A stretch of 64,000 nt of DNA from contig JAJCYW010000008.1 in the NCBI GenBank assembly GCA_029262675.1, positions 1-64,000 of the forward strand. Direction: 5' to 3'. This document shows, piece by piece, positions 54,576 to 63,267 of this stretch; position 1 is the first letter of the stretch, and each line of letters begins with the position of its first letter. Source of the DNA: Chloroflexota bacterium. GTDB taxonomy: Bacteria; Chloroflexota; Dehalococcoidia; DSTF01; RBG-16-68-14. The position numbers and the translations under genes were made by a program. The notes under the pieces were generated by a model, which worked only from the letters and a program-made list of their open reading frames with translations, had not been told where the DNA came from and did no database searches.

Positions 54576-55403
54576 ATGGCACGGATCATCGAGAAGCGAC
54601 ACCTGACGCCGGTCACCAAGCTGTTCGTGGTGGAGGCGCCGCTTGTGGCCCGCAACGCCGCCCCCGGCCAATTCGTCATCGTCCGCGTCAGCGAGTCCGG
54701 TGAGCGCGTGCCGATCAGCATCACCGACTTCAGCCGGCAGGCGGGCACCATTACCATCGTGGTCCAGGTGGTGGGCAAGACCAGCGGCATGATCTGCGCC
54801 ATGGAGGAGGGCGACGAGATCCTCGATTTCGCGGGCCCGCTGGGCCGGCCCGCGCCCCTGCCGGAGAAGGGGCATGTGGTCCTCGTGGGCGGCGGATTCG
54901 GGGCCGGCGCCATCTATCCTCTCGCCCGGGAACTCCAGCAGCGGGGCGTCCGGGTCTCTGCCATCGTCGGCGCCCGGAACAAGGAGCTGCTGATCCTCAG
55001 GGAGCTACTGGAATCAGCGAGCGACGACTACCACATCTGCACCGACGACGGTTCGATAGGCCACAAGGGGTTCGTAACAGAACGTCTGCAGGATCTCCTC
55101 AGCGCGAACGCCGGATTCACTCACTGCTTCGCCATCGGGCCCATGCCGATGATGCGGGCCTTAGCCGAGGCTACGAAACCCTCCGGGCTCACGACGTTCG
55201 TGTCACTGGACCCGATCATGGTCGACGGCACGGGTATGTGCGGCTCGTGTCGCGTTACGGTGGACGGCGAGCTGAAGTTCGCCTGCGTCGATGGCCCGTT
55301 CTTCGATGCCCACAAGGTCAACTTCGACGAGGCAGTGGTGAGGTCAAAGATGTACGTCGATGAAGAGCGGCTGGCGTCCGAGCTGGCAACAGCAGCGAGG
55401 TAA
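54576..55403 (+). CDS. NfnA/SudB-like FAD-NAD(P)-[2Fe-2S] subunit
   Basis: The 275-residue protein is a ferredoxin-NADP-reductase-fold subunit: RVPISITDFSRQAGTITIVVQVVGKTSG (FAD), HVVLVGGGFGAGAIYPLARELQ (NAD(P)), CFAIGPMPMMRAL, and a C-terminal [2Fe-2S] loop DGTGMCGSCRVTVDGELKFACVDGP. It matches the small subunit of NADH-dependent ferredoxin:NADP oxidoreductase (NfnA) and sulfide dehydrogenase SudB, and pairs with the next gene. Confidence 0.85.
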   Translation: MARIIEKRHLTPVTKLFVVEAPLVARNAAPGQFVIVRVSESGERVPISITDFSRQAGTITIVVQVVGKTSGMICAMEEGDEILDFAGPLGRPAPLPEKGHVVLVGGGFGAGAIYPLARELQQRGVRVSAIVGARNKELLILRELLESASDDYHICTDDGSIGHKGFVTERLQDLLSANAGFTHCFAIGPMPMMRALAEATKPSGLTTFVSLDPIMVDGTGMCGSCRVTVDGELKFACVDGPFFDAHKVNFDEAVVRSKMYVDEERLASELATAAR

Positions 55404-55409
55404 CGAATC

Positions 55410-56870
55410 GTGCCGATCGTCTACACGAAGAAGACTGAGATGCCCTGCGGCGACCCGGCCGTGCGGCGCACCAACTGGGACGAGGTGGCGCTGGGCTACA
55501 GCGAGGAACGCGCCATCGCGGAGGCGCGGCGCTGTATCCAGTGCCAGGAGCCCCTCTGCGAGCAGGGCTGCCCGGTCAACATCCCGATCCGCGACTTCAT
55601 TCGCCGCGTCGCCCAGAGCGATTTTGAGGGCGCCGCCCGCATCATCCGGAGCAAGAACATCCTTCCCGCCATCTGCGGGCGCGTCTGTCCGGTGGAGGAC
55701 CAGTGCGAAGAGCTATGCGTCGTGCTGGGGAAGCAGGAACCGGTGGCGATTGGCCGCCTGGAGCGCTTTGTCGCGGACTGGGAGCGGCGGGCCGGAGCCC
55801 ACGAAGCCGCCAAGCCGCCCAAGCGAGGAGCGAAGAAGGTGGCCGTCATCGGCTCGGGGCCGGCAGGACTCACCGTCGCCAGCGATCTCGCCCAGCTCGG
55901 CTACTCAGTCACCATCTTCGAGGCGCTGCACGCTATCGGCGGTGTGCTGCGGTACGGGATCCCCGAGTTCCGTCTCCCCAAGGCGATCGTCGACGAAGAC
56001 ATGGAGCGGCTGAAAGGCAGGGGAGTGGAGTTCCAGGCGAACGTCGTCGTCGGCAAGACGATCACGATCGACCAGCTCATGGACGAGATGGGCTACGAGG
56101 CTGTCTTCGTGGGAACGGGAGCCGGCTCGCCGAAGTTCATGGGTGTCCCGGGGGAGAACCACAAGGGCATCTATTCAGCCAACGAATTCCTCACGCGCGT
56201 CAACCTCATGCGGGCCAACGCCTTTCCGGATTACGATACGCCCGTACGCCGGCCGAAGCGGGCGGTAATCATCGGAGCCGGCGACACAGCGATGGACGCA
56301 GTGCGCACCGCCATTCGCCTGGGTGCCGATGAGGCGCACATCGTGTACCGGCGCTCGGAGCAGCAGATGACTGCACGCGCGGAGGACTACAGCCGTGCCA
56401 AGGAGGAAGGGGCGATCTTCGACTGGCTGACGCTGCCCACGCGCTTCACGGGCGATGACCAGGGCTGGGTCACCACTATGGAGTGCTTGCGCATGGAGCT
56501 TGGCGAGCCCGACGATTCGGGCCGGCGCCGCCCCGTTCCAATCTCGGGCTCAGAGTTCACGATGGACATCGATCTGGCCGTGATAGCGCTGGGCACCAAC
56601 CCGAACCCCCTGATCCCGCAGACCACCCGCGGCCTGGAGATCAACGACCACGGCTGCGTTGTCGCCGACTCGGAGACGGGTAGGACGAGCCGTGAGGGCG
56701 TCTTCGCCGGCGGCGACATCGTAACGGGCGCGGCGACCGTGATCCTTGCTATGGGAGCCGGGCGCGTGGCCGCGACAGCCATCCACGAGTACCTGGAACG
56801 GAAGGCCGCCGACCGCAAGCGAACGCCATCCGGCGACAAACGTCGCCGGCACCGGAAGACCGCCGGGTAG
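55410..56870 (+). CDS. NfnB/glutamate-synthase-small-subunit-like flavoprotein
   Basis: The 486-residue protein has N-terminal Fe-S motifs (CIQCQEPLCEQGCPVNIPI; CGRVCPVEDQCEELC), FAD-binding VAVIGSGPAGLTVASDLAQLGYSVTIFEA, and the NADPH site VIIGAGDTAMDAVRTAIRLGADEAHIVYRRSE. It ends with GVFAGGDIVTGAATVILAMGAGR. Length and pairing with the NfnA-like gene 6 bp upstream point to NfnB (electron bifurcation between ferredoxin, NADH and NADPH), not to glutamate synthase, whose large subunit is absent. The C-terminal KRKTPSGDK-like tail is basic. Confidence 0.85.
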   Translation: MPIVYTKKTEMPCGDPAVRRTNWDEVALGYSEERAIAEARRCIQCQEPLCEQGCPVNIPIRDFIRRVAQSDFEGAARIIRSKNILPAICGRVCPVEDQCEELCVVLGKQEPVAIGRLERFVADWERRAGAHEAAKPPKRGAKKVAVIGSGPAGLTVASDLAQLGYSVTIFEALHAIGGVLRYGIPEFRLPKAIVDEDMERLKGRGVEFQANVVVGKTITIDQLMDEMGYEAVFVGTGAGSPKFMGVPGENHKGIYSANEFLTRVNLMRANAFPDYDTPVRRPKRAVIIGAGDTAMDAVRTAIRLGADEAHIVYRRSEQQMTARAEDYSRAKEEGAIFDWLTLPTRFTGDDQGWVTTMECLRMELGEPDDSGRRRPVPISGSEFTMDIDLAVIALGTNPNPLIPQTTRGLEINDHGCVVADSETGRTSREGVFAGGDIVTGAATVILAMGAGRVAATAIHEYLERKAADRKRTPSGDKRRRHRKTAG

Positions 56871-57037
56871 AGCCTCCAGCAGACCGAGCACGTAGACTGG
56901 CAGCGACCGCACTGTGCGCTGACGGCCTCGATTCAGTCTGACCCCGCTGTGGCGCGCGCTGCTAGACCACATGCACTTCCGTGCCCTTCGCAGCTCGGTC
57001 GACAAGCACTCTAAGTATGTTCATAGAGTGCGCTAAT

Positions 57038-57089
57038 GGCAGACCATCGGCCTCGGAGACAGAGGGCGTCCCACCCGGGTGACACTACG
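57038..57089 (+). repeat. tRNA-Pro-like 3' remnant, copy 1
   Basis: GGCCTCGGAGACAGAGGG (anticodon loop CTCGGAG, anticodon CGG) is followed by GTCCCACCCGGGTGACACTA, like the T-stem/acceptor end of a tRNA. A similar stretch is at 61987-62036. The 5' half and T loop are decayed, so the tRNA identity is tentative. The rest of the gap 56871-57206 shows nothing else. Confidence 0.45.
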
Positions 57090-57206
57090 CAGACATGGTG
57101 CCGTGCTGAGTGGTCCGACGCGGCAGTTTGAGTCGGCCACCTGTAAAGAACAAGCCTCAGCCGGCGGCTTCCCTGTACGCGCCGTCTGATGCACAATCGA
57201 AGAGAA

Positions 57207-57668
57207 ATGGCAGACCCCGAACACGTGGCACTGGTGCGCAGTGGCGTCGAAGCGATAAACGGGTTTGCCCAAGAGCACCCAGACATCCTCCTAGACCTCG
57301 AGGGCGCGGACCTGAGGGACCTTGATCTGAGCGACGCGCGACTCAACGCGGTTCGGCTCGCCGGTGCCAACCTGGAACGTGCTGACCTCCAGAACGCCCG
57401 CCTAAACGCGGCCGACATGCGGGACTGCAATTTACGGCAGGCCAACCTGTCCGGTGCTGTCCTCCACCGCGCGGATTTGACCGGCGCCGATCTGCGTGGG
57501 GCGCACATCGAAGCCATTGGCGGGGGCGACCAGCGGCTTTGCCTGGCGCCGCACTCGTTTCGGGGCGTGCGGTGGAACCGCGAGGATCTGGAGAACATGC
57601 TGGCTGTCATGAACCTCAATCCGGACTGGGAGGTCCGATACGAGATCGTCCCGCGGCCTGGCGAATAG
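57207..57668 (+). CDS. Pentapeptide repeat protein
   Basis: I start at 57207 (MADPEHVALVRSG). Residues 32-100 contain about twelve A(D/N)LxX pentapeptides (GADLRDLDLSDARLNAVRLAGANLERADLQNARLNAADMRD...), which fold as a right-handed four-sided helix. A short C-terminal part (GVRWNREDLENMLAVMNLNPDWEVRYEIVP) follows. The family includes gyrase-protecting and scaffold proteins; the role here is unknown. Confidence 0.85.
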   Translation: MADPEHVALVRSGVEAINGFAQEHPDILLDLEGADLRDLDLSDARLNAVRLAGANLERADLQNARLNAADMRDCNLRQANLSGAVLHRADLTGADLRGAHIEAIGGGDQRLCLAPHSFRGVRWNREDLENMLAVMNLNPDWEVRYEIVPRPGE

Positions 57669-58019
57669 AGACGCCGCCGCCCGCCATCAACAACCTGCCT
57701 CTGCATTTCACCTCTGAACCAACAGCGGCCTGCCGGCAGATCGTCGCCAACACGAACCGCGGACCGGCACGATCGGCACGTAGTGTGGGTTACTGGTTGC
57801 CATGGCCCTTGCCCTGACCGAGAGTCAGCGTACAGTAAAATCGGGACTAGATTCTCTTCCGGGGTCAAGGTCAGAGCCCAGCCTCACGACCTGTTCTCGT
57901 GCGTGATGTATAATCCCGGTGTTCCGAGCGGCAGACAGACGACTGCCTTCTCACAGCGTGATCGGGAACGAAGAGATGCCGTGGGCGTCGCCGGATAGGG
58001 CGGCCGGGAGGAGGGCACA
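57669..58019. other. Gap with a possible promoter
   Basis: No gene is seen in this 351 bp. TATAAT at 57909-57914 is a good -10 box with a weak -35 and could drive the Fe-S protein gene at 58020. Confidence 0.4.
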
Positions 58020-59075
58020 TTGGACGAAAAGCAGGAACTATCGCGGTTCGTCATCGACTTCGCGATGACTCAGGGAGCCTGCGCCGCAGGGATCTCGACC
58101 AAGGAGACGCTCGACGGCGGCCCTCCGTCAACAGACCTCGAGTACGTGCTGCCCGGCGCGAAGTCCGCGGTGACGTTTGCCCTCCCGCTCGACCCGGAGA
58201 AGATCGAGCGCTACCTGAGCAAGCAAGACCACGCCGGCCACCAGGACGATAACGCCGAGACCAACCTGCGCGCGAGCGGCCTCGCTGTCGCGCTCGCAAC
58301 TTACCTGGATCAGCACGGACACCCCTCTTATGCTGTCGCCGCGAACGCGGTCTACCGCAAGGACATGCCAGGAGGCATGAGCGACTTCCTGCCCGACATC
58401 TCGCACCGCTACTTGGCGGTTCGCTCTGGCGTCGGCTGGTTCGGGATATCGGGCAACGTCATGACACCGACTCACGGAGCGGCCGTGATCCTCGGATCGA
58501 TGGTGACGACGGCCGAACTCGAGCCTACGGAGCCGCTACCCCCAGATGAGAACATCTGCGACGAATGTTACATCTGCTTTGCGTCCTGCCTATCAGGGTT
58601 AATGGACAAGAAGGAGCGGACTACTGTGACCATGGGCGGGATGCAGTTCGACTACTTGAAGCGGGGGTCCTACCATCGCTGTGATCTCGTGTGCGGTGGC
58701 TTCACAGGCATCGCTATGAACGGCAAGTGGTCCACCTGGTCGCCGGGCCGTTTCCCAGTTCCGAAGGCGGACGCGGAAGTCGGAGGGGCGCTGGGCAAGG
58801 CCGTCATGAGTTCTTGGCCTCGACCGGAAATCGACGGCGGATTCCACCACCCCGCTATGCCGGCCCATCGCAAGCTCAACTTTACGTGCGGGAACTGCCA
58901 GCTCGTCTGTCACCCCGACCTCGACGAACGCAAGCGCCGCCGTGGACTGCTGTTTAAGGGCGGCGTTGTCGTGCAACACCGGGACGGCTCTCTCGAGGCT
59001 GTCTCGCCCGAGGCGGCGGAGAAGCACCTAGCCGCGCTGAGTCCCGAAGAGCGTGCCTGCTACGAAGAAGTCTGA
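58020..59075 (+). CDS. QueG/epoxyqueuosine-reductase-like Fe-S protein
   Basis: TTG start behind GGGAGGAGGG. The 351-residue protein has the layout of QueG-like or reductive-dehalogenase-like ferredoxin proteins: an N-terminal domain (YVLPGAKSAVTFALPLD, HGHPSYAVAANAVYR, YLAVRSGVGWFGISGNVMTPTHGAAVILGSMVT) and a cysteine-rich part with CDECYICFASC and CGNCQLVCHP. The RAGLGWIGKN-type motif of true QueG is replaced by RSGVGWFGISGN and the Fe-S spacing is non-standard, so it is a relative, perhaps cobalamin-binding, not clearly queuosine synthesis. Confidence 0.72.
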   Translation: MDEKQELSRFVIDFAMTQGACAAGISTKETLDGGPPSTDLEYVLPGAKSAVTFALPLDPEKIERYLSKQDHAGHQDDNAETNLRASGLAVALATYLDQHGHPSYAVAANAVYRKDMPGGMSDFLPDISHRYLAVRSGVGWFGISGNVMTPTHGAAVILGSMVTTAELEPTEPLPPDENICDECYICFASCLSGLMDKKERTTVTMGGMQFDYLKRGSYHRCDLVCGGFTGIAMNGKWSTWSPGRFPVPKADAEVGGALGKAVMSSWPRPEIDGGFHHPAMPAHRKLNFTCGNCQLVCHPDLDERKRRRGLLFKGGVVVQHRDGSLEAVSPEAAEKHLAALSPEERACYEEV

Positions 59076-59511
59076 CCCGCGACAGGGCCCTTATCTCGCC
59101 GCCATCAACGGTACCAACTAGCATGCCGGTCTACCGCTGGCCATGGCCACGATGCACGATGATGAAATAGTGACTGCTTAGGCCCTACCCAGGTACCACC
59201 TCCTGGCCTCCTTGGGATAGCAGGGCCGCCCAAGCGGCTACGCCGAGAAATGGCCATTCAGCATTAGTCAGATTAGGGAACGAATGATACAAGCTACCAG
59301 ACTGCTCGGCTGCGCCTAGCGGGGGTTGGTCGTCGCCTCACGTCGTAGACAAGATGCCTGCCGCCGCGTCTCGAGCGTCAACGATGCAGCGTTTCGATAG
59401 CACGCCGAAGTTCGACGCGCAGCGGCTGCACGCGACCGAGACAATGCCCGCCGCGATAGAACGATAGAGATCCATAGCGGGGCTCTCGGTCGCGACCGAG
59501 AGCTCTGTCCC
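59076..59511. other. Gap between QueG-like gene and galK 3' end
   Basis: No convincing gene is present. A 45-codon - strand ORF (ATG near 59475) with two close cysteines (CSRC) lacks a ribosome binding site and is not called. A perfect 22-bp palindrome at 59482-59503 (arms GCTCTCGGTCG and CGACCGAGAGC) lies 9 bp after the galK stop and probably stops or protects the galTK mRNA; it lacks a T tract. Confidence 0.55.
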
Positions 59512-60708
59512 CTAGCGCCGGGGAAGAACGCGAAGACCATCCGATGCGCGGCAGACATGACAATCTGCCGGGAGGCCCGTTTCGGCTCGATAGCGTTCCA
59601 GAACGCCGGCGCGGAAGCTTTCTACGGCGTCCCGCCGCACAAGATTCACCGTGCAGCCGCCGAACCCCGCGCCCGTGAGTCGCGCGCCCAGAACGCCCGG
59701 GGCGTTCGTCGCCAACTCGCAGAGAGAGTCGAGCTCCGGGCAACTCACATCATAGTCGTCCCGCAGGCTCGAGTGGGAAGCGTTCATCAGAGCGCCGAAG
59801 CGCACCAAGGCGCCCCGGCGGAGGGCACTCGCCGCGTGGCTCACCCGCTCTCCTTCGGAAATGACGTGACGGACACGGGCTCGGAGGTCGGGCGACAGCC
59901 TATCTGCGTGGGTCGCAAGATCCTCGGACGACACATCGCGCAGAGCAAGAGGTGGCGGTGAAATGACCTCCCGGAGGAGGCGAAGGGCTGCCGTGCACTC
60001 CTCGCGGCGGCGGTTGTACGCCGAGTCTGACAACTTCCGCCTCACTCCGGAATCGACCACGATCAGTTCGACGTTGGCCGTCTCCAGTCCCAGCGGAACC
60101 TGCTCGATGTCCGTCGATCTGCAATCGATGAGGAGCGCGTGGTCGAGCCGGCCGAACACCACTGCCAGCTGATCCATGATGCCGCATTGGACGCCCACGT
60201 ACTCGTTCTCCGCTCGCTGCGCCAAGGTCGCAAGTAGCCGATCGCCGACGTCGATCTCCCAGGCGCTGCGCAGCGCTCCCAACAAGGCCACTTCGAGGGC
60301 TGCGGACGATGCAAGGCCAGCCCCAATGGGAACGTCACCCGATATCGCCAGGTTGAGACCTGGGCCGGAGATGCCTTCGTCCCGTAGCACCGACAAGACG
60401 CCGCCGATGTGGGTGCTCCACTTCCCGCTTTCCAGGCGGGTGTGGCTATCGAGAGCGAAGTTCTGCGCCTCATCAAAGTCCAGTGAGTAAGCGCGAACTT
60501 CGCGCCTTTGTCGATGGCCGAACGCGACCTGGAGGCCGCGGTCGATGGCGGCAGGCAGCACGAACCCCTCGTTGTAGTCGAGGTGCTCGCCGATGAGGTT
60601 GACGCGCCCCGGCGCCTCCGCGATACCATCGGGTTCGTTCCCGAATCGCTCTCGGTAAGCCCTCGCCAGAGCCTGCGTTCGGTCGTTGGTTGAGGTTGCC
60701 CGCTGCAC
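59512..60708 (-). CDS. galK: Galactokinase
   Basis: The 398-residue GHMP kinase has GRVNLIGEHLDYNEGFVLPAAID (galactokinase signature, with Leu for the usual Thr), the ATP loop PIGAGLASSAALEVALL, YVGVQCGIMDQLAV with the catalytic Asp, and the C-terminal LTGAGFGGCTVNLV. It phosphorylates galactose at C1. It lies 4 bp downstream of galT on the same strand, so both form a Leloir operon; galE is not seen. Confidence 0.93.
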   Translation of the reverse strand: MQRATSTNDRTQALARAYRERFGNEPDGIAEAPGRVNLIGEHLDYNEGFVLPAAIDRGLQVAFGHRQRREVRAYSLDFDEAQNFALDSHTRLESGKWSTHIGGVLSVLRDEGISGPGLNLAISGDVPIGAGLASSAALEVALLGALRSAWEIDVGDRLLATLAQRAENEYVGVQCGIMDQLAVVFGRLDHALLIDCRSTDIEQVPLGLETANVELIVVDSGVRRKLSDSAYNRRREECTAALRLLREVISPPPLALRDVSSEDLATHADRLSPDLRARVRHVISEGERVSHAASALRRGALVRFGALMNASHSSLRDDYDVSCPELDSLCELATNAPGVLGARLTGAGFGGCTVNLVRRDAVESFRAGVLERYRAETGLPADCHVCRASDGLRVLPRR

Positions 60709-60712
60709 AGCG

Positions 60713-61819
60713 CTATGAGAGGGCGAAGGAACCTGGGCTAGCTGCTCGAAGTTCGGCAGCTGCGTTCTCTGGCAGCATGTCGCTTAGGAACGTCCCAGCC
60801 CCGATCTCGCAGCCGGCCAGGAACTTCAGGTGCTCTCGTCCGCGCCGGACCGGCATGAACTCGATGTGGAAGTGGCACTGCGGATACTCGCCGCTGTCGG
60901 TTGGACGCTGATGCATCGCCATCATGAACGGCATCTGAGCGTCCCACAGGCTGTCATACATGGTGAGGAGGAGCCTAACGATCCCTGCGAGGTGCTTCCC
61001 TTCAAGGCTGGAGAGATCGGCCAACGAACCGTAGTGCTGCTTGCTGACGATGTGAACTTCGTACGGAAATCGTGGAGCGAATGGCACGTGGGCCAGGAAA
61101 CTCTCGTTTTCCGCAACGACCCGGCCCCCGTCGGTCAACTCTGTCGCTACGATGTCGCAGTGCAGGCAACTGCCGTGTTCCTCGAGATGACGTCCGGCGA
61201 CCTGCAGTTCCCGCTCGATCGCTGGCGGAACGAACGGGAAAGCATAGATCTGCCCGTGCGGATGGGTGAGCGTCACCCCCACTTCGCGACCTCGATTCTC
61301 GAAGATATAGACGAAGGCTACCTCCGGCCGCTGCGAGAGTTCGTCGAAGCGATCGGCCCAGACTTCGATGAGTTGTTCGACTCGCTCTCGAGGGAGTTCC
61401 GCCAGCGCCGCATCGTGTTGTGGCGAGTAGACCACTACTTCGCACGCTCCCGCAGGCGGCGATGTTTCGTAGAACTCGCCTCCCGGCGGGCTGACCTGCG
61501 CGTCTCTTTGGAAACTGGGAAAGCGATTTTCGAACACGACCAGCTCGTAGTCTGACGATGGTATCTCGGTAGGCCGCGCCGCGTTGCGCGTTGGGCATAA
61601 CGGGCAGAAGTCGGGCGGGGGCAGATGGGTGCGATCTTGACGCTGCGGCGCAACGACAACGGACACGTCGCGGATCGGGTCTCGACGGATCTGGAGTCCA
61701 TCGCTTACCAAGTCGAGGCTTGCAGGGTCTGACAGAGCGTCGTGGGTACGAGCGCCCGCGGAGTAGTACCAGAGATAGCGACCGTCGGCTTTAGTGATGC
61801 GGGTCTTGTGAAGCTGCAT
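60713..61819 (-). CDS. galT: Galactose-1-phosphate uridylyltransferase
   Basis: The 368-residue HIT-superfamily enzyme has CPLCPTRNAARPTEIP (metal-site cysteines), FENRFPSF, and the active-site triad VTLTHPHGQIYAFPFVPP (His-Pro-His). CLHCDIV and the C-terminal CHFHIEFMPVRRGREHLKFLAGCEIGAG complete the family pattern. It exchanges UDP between glucose-1-P and galactose-1-P. It is the first gene of the galT-galK unit. Confidence 0.93.
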   Translation of the reverse strand: MQLHKTRITKADGRYLWYYSAGARTHDALSDPASLDLVSDGLQIRRDPIRDVSVVVAPQRQDRTHLPPPDFCPLCPTRNAARPTEIPSSDYELVVFENRFPSFQRDAQVSPPGGEFYETSPPAGACEVVVYSPQHDAALAELPRERVEQLIEVWADRFDELSQRPEVAFVYIFENRGREVGVTLTHPHGQIYAFPFVPPAIERELQVAGRHLEEHGSCLHCDIVATELTDGGRVVAENESFLAHVPFAPRFPYEVHIVSKQHYGSLADLSSLEGKHLAGIVRLLLTMYDSLWDAQMPFMMAMHQRPTDSGEYPQCHFHIEFMPVRRGREHLKFLAGCEIGAGTFLSDMLPENAAAELRAASPGSFALS

Positions 61820-62233
61820 CGGTCACATTCTATGCATCGCTATCCCGCGCAGCAAGGTGGGCCGGTTAGGGTTTCACGATAGAAGCTCAGTCACGTCGCG
61901 ATTCCCTTGACTGCACTCCTTACGAAAGGCATTGGTCTTGACCCCGAATCTGACCCAGATCCTATGCGAGTCTGGCCACCGTCTAGTAGACCTTCAGCCT
62001 CGGAGGCAGATGGGCTACCACTCGGGAGACACTAACCCCAGTTAGTGACACCTGGAAGATTGGGCCATAAGAGCAACGGTGGGTGCTCTATCGACATCGC
62101 ACAATCGCATTCATCTGCGGCGGCGGCTAGGACCAGAGGCCATCCGCCTAGGACGGCACATCTTCGTTATCGGCCGCCTCCATATGCCACTGTTCGGACT
62201 GCTTCCGCACCAACACGCACCCAGCGCCCTCGC
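61820..62233. other. Gap with second tRNA-Pro-like remnant and a 7-bp hairpin
   Basis: 61987-62036 (AGCCTCGGAGGCAGATGGG ... ACTCGGGAGACACTA) resembles 57038-57089. CACTAAC-CCCA-GTTAGTG (62030-62047) is a perfect hairpin just after it. I see no gene in the 414 bp. Confidence 0.45.
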
Positions 62234-63046
62234 TCAGCGCACCCGGTAGTACCTTGCCAGCACGCTCTCAAAGAGGGCTCCGGGCAGCCACTTCCTGGCC
62301 ACCACCGCGAAGCGCTGGGAGGCGCTCCCCACCGAGTAGCGGAGCCGCGGGGACCGGCTGCGGAGGATGCGCTCGAGCAGCCGGGCGACCTCCTCCGGGG
62401 ATGTCCCGGTTTGTTCGTCGTGTTCAACCACGGCCAGGGCGCGCTGCATGCTGTCGGCGTAAGGCGAACCAGCCTGGCTGGATTGCGTCCGGCGGCGGTT
62501 CGCCGTGAAGTCAGTCCTCGTGTCCCCCGGCTCGATCAGCACGACGTGGATGCCAAAGGGCCGCACCTCCATGCGAAGGGCCTCGCTGGAGGCCTCCATG
62601 GCAAACTTGGTCGCGGAGTACATTCCCTGGAAAGGAAGGGCGATCAGCCCACCGAGAGAACTGACGTTGACGATGAACCCAGCACGCCGCTCGCGCATAT
62701 GCGGCAGCACCGCCGCGCAGACGCGCAGCATGCCGAAGAAGTTCGTCTCGAATATCTCGCGGGCCTCGTCAATCGAGGTGTCTTCAACGGCTCCACCGAA
62801 GCCGAAGCCGGCGTTGTTCACCACCGCGTCCAGCGAGCCGGCCTGCGCCAGAACCGTCGCCACTCCCTGCCGAACCGAGGTCTCGTCGGCTACGTCCATC
62901 GCGATCATCTCGAACGGCCCTTCCGCCCCGGCTTGAGGCCGGCGGCTCGTCCCGAATACCTGGTACCCCCGCCGGGCCAAGCGCCGGGCGCATGCCTGCC
63001 CAATTCCCGAGGAGGCTCCGGTGATCAGTACGACTTTGCCTGTCAT
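62234..63046 (-). CDS. Short-chain dehydrogenase/reductase
   Basis: I start at 63046 (MTGKVVLITGASSGIGQACA). The 270-residue SDR has cofactor motif TGASSGIG, VVNNAGFG (NNAG), the catalytic Ser in IVNVSSLGG and YSATK (YxxxK), and PGDTRTDF. Arg residues after the second strand (TSRRPQ) favour NADPH. Substrate unknown. Confidence 0.9.
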   Translation of the reverse strand: MTGKVVLITGASSGIGQACARRLARRGYQVFGTSRRPQAGAEGPFEMIAMDVADETSVRQGVATVLAQAGSLDAVVNNAGFGFGGAVEDTSIDEAREIFETNFFGMLRVCAAVLPHMRERRAGFIVNVSSLGGLIALPFQGMYSATKFAMEASSEALRMEVRPFGIHVVLIEPGDTRTDFTANRRRTQSSQAGSPYADSMQRALAVVEHDEQTGTSPEEVARLLERILRSRSPRLRYSVGSASQRFAVVARKWLPGALFESVLARYYRVR

Positions 63047-63267
63047 AGTGAGGCGATTATAGCACCGGTGTGGCTGCGGCATGACAGAGATCCTCGGGGC
63101 GACCAGCCGGCGTCGCACAACCCACCTTGGCGGCCAACGTCGCACAATTGCACTTGGCTGCACTTGCCGACGAGCCCAACCCTATTGCCACAACATCGGC
63201 TCGCGCTGGATAATGGCGGAGGGCGAGACTTCGCCTCCGCAGGCGCAGACATGGAGGGGCCGCCACC

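Noticed and set aside
59340..59475. 45-codon CSRC micro-ORF downstream of galK
   Set aside because: No ribosome binding site and no recognised motif; it overlaps a hairpin region.
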